Source: Thermoleophilaceae bacterium (GTDB lineage: Bacteria; Actinomycetota; Thermoleophilia; Solirubrobacterales; Thermoleophilaceae). Taken from it: 9,037 nt of DNA. Location of the stretch: NCBI GenBank assembly GCA_013812485.1, contig JACCTJ010000043.1:1-9037 (forward strand). The letters run 5' to 3'. The notes under the pieces were generated by a model. It worked only from the letters and a program-made list of their open reading frames with translations, made no database searches and had not been told where the DNA came from. The first letter of the stretch is position 1. Each line of letters begins with the position of its first letter. Shown here in pieces: positions 6,583-9,037 of this stretch. Position numbers and translations under genes: made by a program.

Positions 6583-6595
6583 CCCGGTCACCGGG
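6583..6595. promoter_or_regulatory. Perfect inverted repeat upstream of glmU, possible operator
   Basis: CCCGGT-C-ACCGGG is a perfect 6-bp inverted repeat around one central base. If glmU transcription starts at its GTG, the repeat covers about -34 to -22, overlapping the -35 region and spacer, a typical place for a repressor or activator site. The same 85-base region also lies upstream of the divergent tRNA gene. In GC-rich DNA such palindromes can arise by chance, so this is only a candidate. Confidence 0.3.
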
Positions 6596-6604
6596 ATTCG
6601 TCGT

Positions 6605-6610
6605 TACGCT
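6605..6610 (+). promoter_or_regulatory. Putative leaderless -10 element of the glmU-prs operon
   Basis: TACGCT fits TANNNT and ends 6 nt before the glmU GTG at 6617, the same spacing as the TACAAT before the PucR-family gene. It predicts a transcript that starts at the initiation codon. No Shine-Dalgarno lies before glmU, which agrees. Confidence 0.42.
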
Positions 6611-6616
6611 GAGCCC

Positions 6617-8011
6617 GTGGCTCGTGCGCCCACCGTCCTGGTCATGGCCGCCGGCCACGGCACCCGCATGCGCTCCTCGCTGCCGAAGGTGCTCCACGCC
6701 GTCTGCGGCCGTCCCATGATCGAGTGGGTGATCGACGCGGCGCGCGGGGCGGGAGCCGAGCACGTGGTCTGCGTCACCCGTCCGGGATCCGGGCTCGATC
6801 GCGCGCTTCCCGAGGGCACCGAGTTCGCCGAGCAGCGCTCGGGGGAGGGAACCGGCGCGGCGGTCCTCGCCGCCCGTGAGCAGATCGAGGCCGCGAGCGC
6901 CGAGGGCGCGGACGTCGTCGTCCTCTCCGGCGACCACCCGCTCGTCACCGCCGAGCTGCTCAGGGGCCTGCTGACCAGGCATGCTCGGCGCGAGGCGGCC
7001 GCCACCCTGCTCACCACCGACAAGCTCGACCCCATCGGCTACGGGCGCATTCTCCGCGACGCCGACGGCGAGGTCGAGCGCCTCGTCGAGACCAAGCACC
7101 CCGAGCACGTACCGGCCGACGAGCTCGCCGTCCGCGAGATCAACCTCGGCAGCTACGCCTTTCGGGCTGCCGACTTGCTGGAGGCCCTGGGGCGCGTGGC
7201 CGAGACCGACGGCGAGCGCTACCTGACCGGCGTCTTTCCCCTCATGCGCGAGGCGGGGCGGCGCATCGCCACGCACCGCACCGACGATGTGCGCAGCGCG
7301 CTCGGCGTCAACGACCGCGCCGACCTGATGGAGGTCGAGCGGATCGCGCGCCTCGACATCATCGAGCGCCACGCGCGCGCCGGGGTGAGCTTCTCGGCCC
7401 CGGAGACGGTCTACCTCGACGCCGACGTCGAGATCGGCGAGGACACGACGGTCGGCCCCGGCGTGACCCTGACCGCCGGTACGCGGATCGGGCGCCGCTG
7501 TACGATCGGTCCCCAGACCACGATCCACGCCTCCGCCCTGGGCGATCGCGTCAACGCGCCCCACTCTCAACTCGTCGAGTGTCAGGTCTCAGATGGCGCG
7601 AGCATCGGTCCGTTCGCGTACCTTCGCCCCGCCGCGCGCATCGGCGAGGACGCCAAGGTCGGGAGCTTCGTCGAGGTCAAGAACGCGAGCGTCGGCCGCG
7701 GCGCGAAGGTGCCGCACCTCTCCTACATCGGCGACGCCGACATCGGCGAGAACACCAACGTCGGCGCAGGCAACATCACCGCCAACTACGACGGCGCTCA
7801 CAAGCACCGCACCCACATCGGCCGCAACGTGCGCACGGGCGTCGACACCGCCTTCGTGGCGCCGGTGCGCGTCGGCGACGGCGCGTACACTGGCGCGGGA
7901 TCGGTGATCGTGGAGGACGTGCCCGAGGGCGCGCTCGGGATCGCGCGGTCGCGCCAGCGCAACGTCGAGGGCTACGCCGAGCGGGCGAGGGAGGAGGGGG
8001 AGGCAGGGTGA
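6617..8011 (+). CDS. glmU: Bifunctional UDP-GlcNAc pyrophosphorylase / GlcN-1-P acetyltransferase
   Basis: Makes UDP-N-acetylglucosamine for peptidoglycan and other glycans. The C-terminal half acetylates glucosamine-1-P with acetyl-CoA; the N-terminal half then adds UMP from UTP. The 464-residue protein starts at GTG 6617. The open frame continues back into the tRNA gene, but the pyrophosphorylase core starts here (VLVMAAGHGTRMRSSLPKVLH, putative K24). Other uridylyltransferase marks are QRSGEGTG at 73-80, SGDHPLV with D106, VETKHPE at 157-163, EINLGSYAF with N176, and GVNDR with N232. From about residue 265, left-handed beta-helix hexapeptide repeats follow. The acetyltransferase site shows R337, K355, the VPHLSYIGDA motif (H367, Y370), GNITANYDG (N390, Y391) and K397. 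It is joined to prs by a GTGA overlap, an arrangement also known as gcaD-prs in Bacillus. Confidence 0.97.
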   Translation: MARAPTVLVMAAGHGTRMRSSLPKVLHAVCGRPMIEWVIDAARGAGAEHVVCVTRPGSGLDRALPEGTEFAEQRSGEGTGAAVLAAREQIEAASAEGADVVVLSGDHPLVTAELLRGLLTRHARREAAATLLTTDKLDPIGYGRILRDADGEVERLVETKHPEHVPADELAVREINLGSYAFRAADLLEALGRVAETDGERYLTGVFPLMREAGRRIATHRTDDVRSALGVNDRADLMEVERIARLDIIERHARAGVSFSAPETVYLDADVEIGEDTTVGPGVTLTAGTRIGRRCTIGPQTTIHASALGDRVNAPHSQLVECQVSDGASIGPFAYLRPAARIGEDAKVGSFVEVKNASVGRGAKVPHLSYIGDADIGENTNVGAGNITANYDGAHKHRTHIGRNVRTGVDTAFVAPVRVGDGAYTGAGSVIVEDVPEGALGIARSRQRNVEGYAERAREEGEAG

Positions 8012-9037
8012 CCACCCTGGAGGAGACCGAGGCGATACCGGCCGCGACGAGCCTCCCGATCGGCTACGACAAGCGCATGATGGTCGCCGCCGGGCGGGCG
8101 AGCGGCGAGCTCGGTCGGCGGATCGCGGAGCGGCTCGGCATGGAGCTGACCGACGCCGGCCTGAAGACCTTCCCCGACGGAGAGGTCTACTGCCGCTACG
8201 CGGACTCCATCCGAGGAGCGGACATCTTCATCGTCCAGTCGATCTGCGGGAACGAGCGCGAGGGCATCACCGCCAACGACGCGCTGATGGAGCTGCTGAT
8301 CATGATCGAGGCCGCCGTGGGTGCCTCGGCGCACCGGGTGATCGCGGTCACGCCCTGGTACGGCTACTCGCGCCAGGACAAGAAGTCGGCTCCGCGCGAG
8401 CCGATCACCGCCCGCCTCGTGGCGAAGATGCTCGAGGTCGCGGGCGTCGATCGCGTCGTGACCATGGATCTCCACGCCGGCCAGGTCCAGGGCTTCTTCT
8501 CGAAGCCGGTCGACCACATGACCGCGATGCCGATCCTCACCCAGCACGTGAAGGACCAGCTGGGCGACGAGGACCTGGTGATCATCGCCCCCGACGCCGG
8601 GAGGGTGAAGCTCACGCGCAACTTCGCGCGCAAGGTCGGGACGAGGTACGCGGTGCTCGAGAAGGAACGCCCCGCCCAGGGCGTCGCCGAGGTCGGCACC
8701 GTCATCGGCGAGGTGCAAGGCAAGGTCGCGGTGATCGTCGACGACATCATCGGCACGGGCGGCACGCTAGCCGCCGCGGCTCAGACCGTGATCGAGCGCG
8801 GAGCCTCGAAGGTCTATGCCGTGGCCACCCACGGGCTCTTCGCCGGCCACGCGTTCGAGACCCTCGAGGCGGCCCCCGTCTCGAGTATCGTCGTCACCGA
8901 CACCGTGCCGCTGCGCGACGGCGCGCCCGGACTGATCCGGCAGCTCACGAGCGCCGACATCCTGACCGACTCGGTCCGGCGGATCTTCACCGATGACTCG
9001 GTGTCGGAGATCTTCGCGGGGGAGAACCAGCTGTTCT
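8008..9037 (+). CDS. prs: Ribose-phosphate pyrophosphokinase (PRPP synthetase), stop beyond window
   Basis: Transfers pyrophosphate from ATP to ribose-5-phosphate, giving PRPP for purine, pyrimidine, NAD, histidine and tryptophan synthesis. The GTG start overlaps the glmU stop (GTGA). The window shows 343 codons plus one base. There is an N-terminal extension of about 22 residues before the core (KRMMVAAGRASGELGRRIAERLG). Key motifs are FPDGEVYCRY at 55-64, the ATP-binding RQDKKSAPREPI at 122-132, DLHAGQVQGFF at 154-164, PDAGRVKL at 195-202 and the PRPP loop VDDIIGTGGT at 244-253. That loop has Gly where Asp or Ser is more common (DDMIDTAGT or DDIISTGGT). The last residues, SVSEIFAGENQLF, look like a natural C-terminus and the final base is t, so the stop codon probably begins at 9037. 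Confidence 0.97.
   Translation, partial: MTTLEETEAIPAATSLPIGYDKRMMVAAGRASGELGRRIAERLGMELTDAGLKTFPDGEVYCRYADSIRGADIFIVQSICGNEREGITANDALMELLIMIEAAVGASAHRVIAVTPWYGYSRQDKKSAPREPITARLVAKMLEVAGVDRVVTMDLHAGQVQGFFSKPVDHMTAMPILTQHVKDQLGDEDLVIIAPDAGRVKLTRNFARKVGTRYAVLEKERPAQGVAEVGTVIGEVQGKVAVIVDDIIGTGGTLAAAAQTVIERGASKVYAVATHGLFAGHAFETLEAAPVSSIVVTDTVPLRDGAPGLIRQLTSADILTDSVRRIFTDDSVSEIFAGENQLF

Noticed and set aside
6500..6616. Longer glmU start at 6500
   Set aside because: It would begin inside the tRNA-Gln gene; the family N-terminus and a -10 box support GTG 6617.
6212..7570. 452-codon minus-strand open frame across the regulator end, tRNA and glmU
   Set aside because: It reads through a tRNA gene and two well-supported genes on the other strand; no domain seen.
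7972..8718. 248-codon minus-strand open frame opposite prs
   Set aside because: Low-complexity antisense of a clear prs gene.
1..9037. Mobile element, CRISPR array, phage or defence system
   Set aside because: No transposase, integrase, direct-repeat array, terminal inverted repeats or defence domains were seen. All clear genes are housekeeping or regulatory, and composition looks uniform.

Overview
The window is a very GC-rich, densely packed stretch of bacterial housekeeping DNA. Strong third-position G/C bias, near-universal GTG starts, absent or weak Shine-Dalgarno sequences, and the gene content and order suggest a high-GC actinobacterium. My best guess is a Thermoleophilia-type lineage (Solirubrobacterales/Gaiellales). 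That placement is inferred from gene order and protein style, not from a marker comparison.

Layout. (1) Positions 1-397 hold no certain gene. One frame could encode the end of, or a small, single-span membrane protein, but it runs into metG. (2) Positions 398-4608 are a tight plus-strand cluster: metG (methionyl-tRNA synthetase), tatD (metal-dependent hydrolase), rsmA/ksgA (16S rRNA dimethyltransferase) and ispE (CDP-ME kinase of the MEP isoprenoid pathway). tatD/rsmA and rsmA/ispE overlap through GTGA junctions, so the set is very probably one operon. This is the widespread metG-tatD-rsmA-ispE neighbourhood, without the rnmV seen in Bacillus. (3) A gap of about 200 bases, then a 75-residue two-span membrane protein of unknown function (4813-5040). 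(4) A PucR/CdaR-type transcriptional regulator (5111-6451). (5) A tRNA-Gln(UUG) gene on the minus strand (6460-6531), convergent with the regulator and divergent from glmU. (6) glmU (6617-8011) and prs (8008 to the window end), again joined by a GTGA overlap. They make UDP-GlcNAc for the cell wall and PRPP for nucleotide and amino-acid synthesis. The prs reading frame reaches the last base with a C-terminus that looks complete; only its stop codon is missing.

Regulation. pucR and glmU each have a TANNNT -10-like hexamer ending exactly 6 nt before the start codon, which suggests leaderless transcripts; metG has one ending 9 nt before. A perfect 13-bp inverted repeat sits in the glmU promoter.

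I see no mobile element, CRISPR array, phage gene or defence system. The window is mostly ordinary core genome. The points worth a second look are the unassigned membrane protein, the open frame before metG, the ispE-to-membrane-gene gap, the leaderless promoter pattern, and a few family-atypical residues and extensions.
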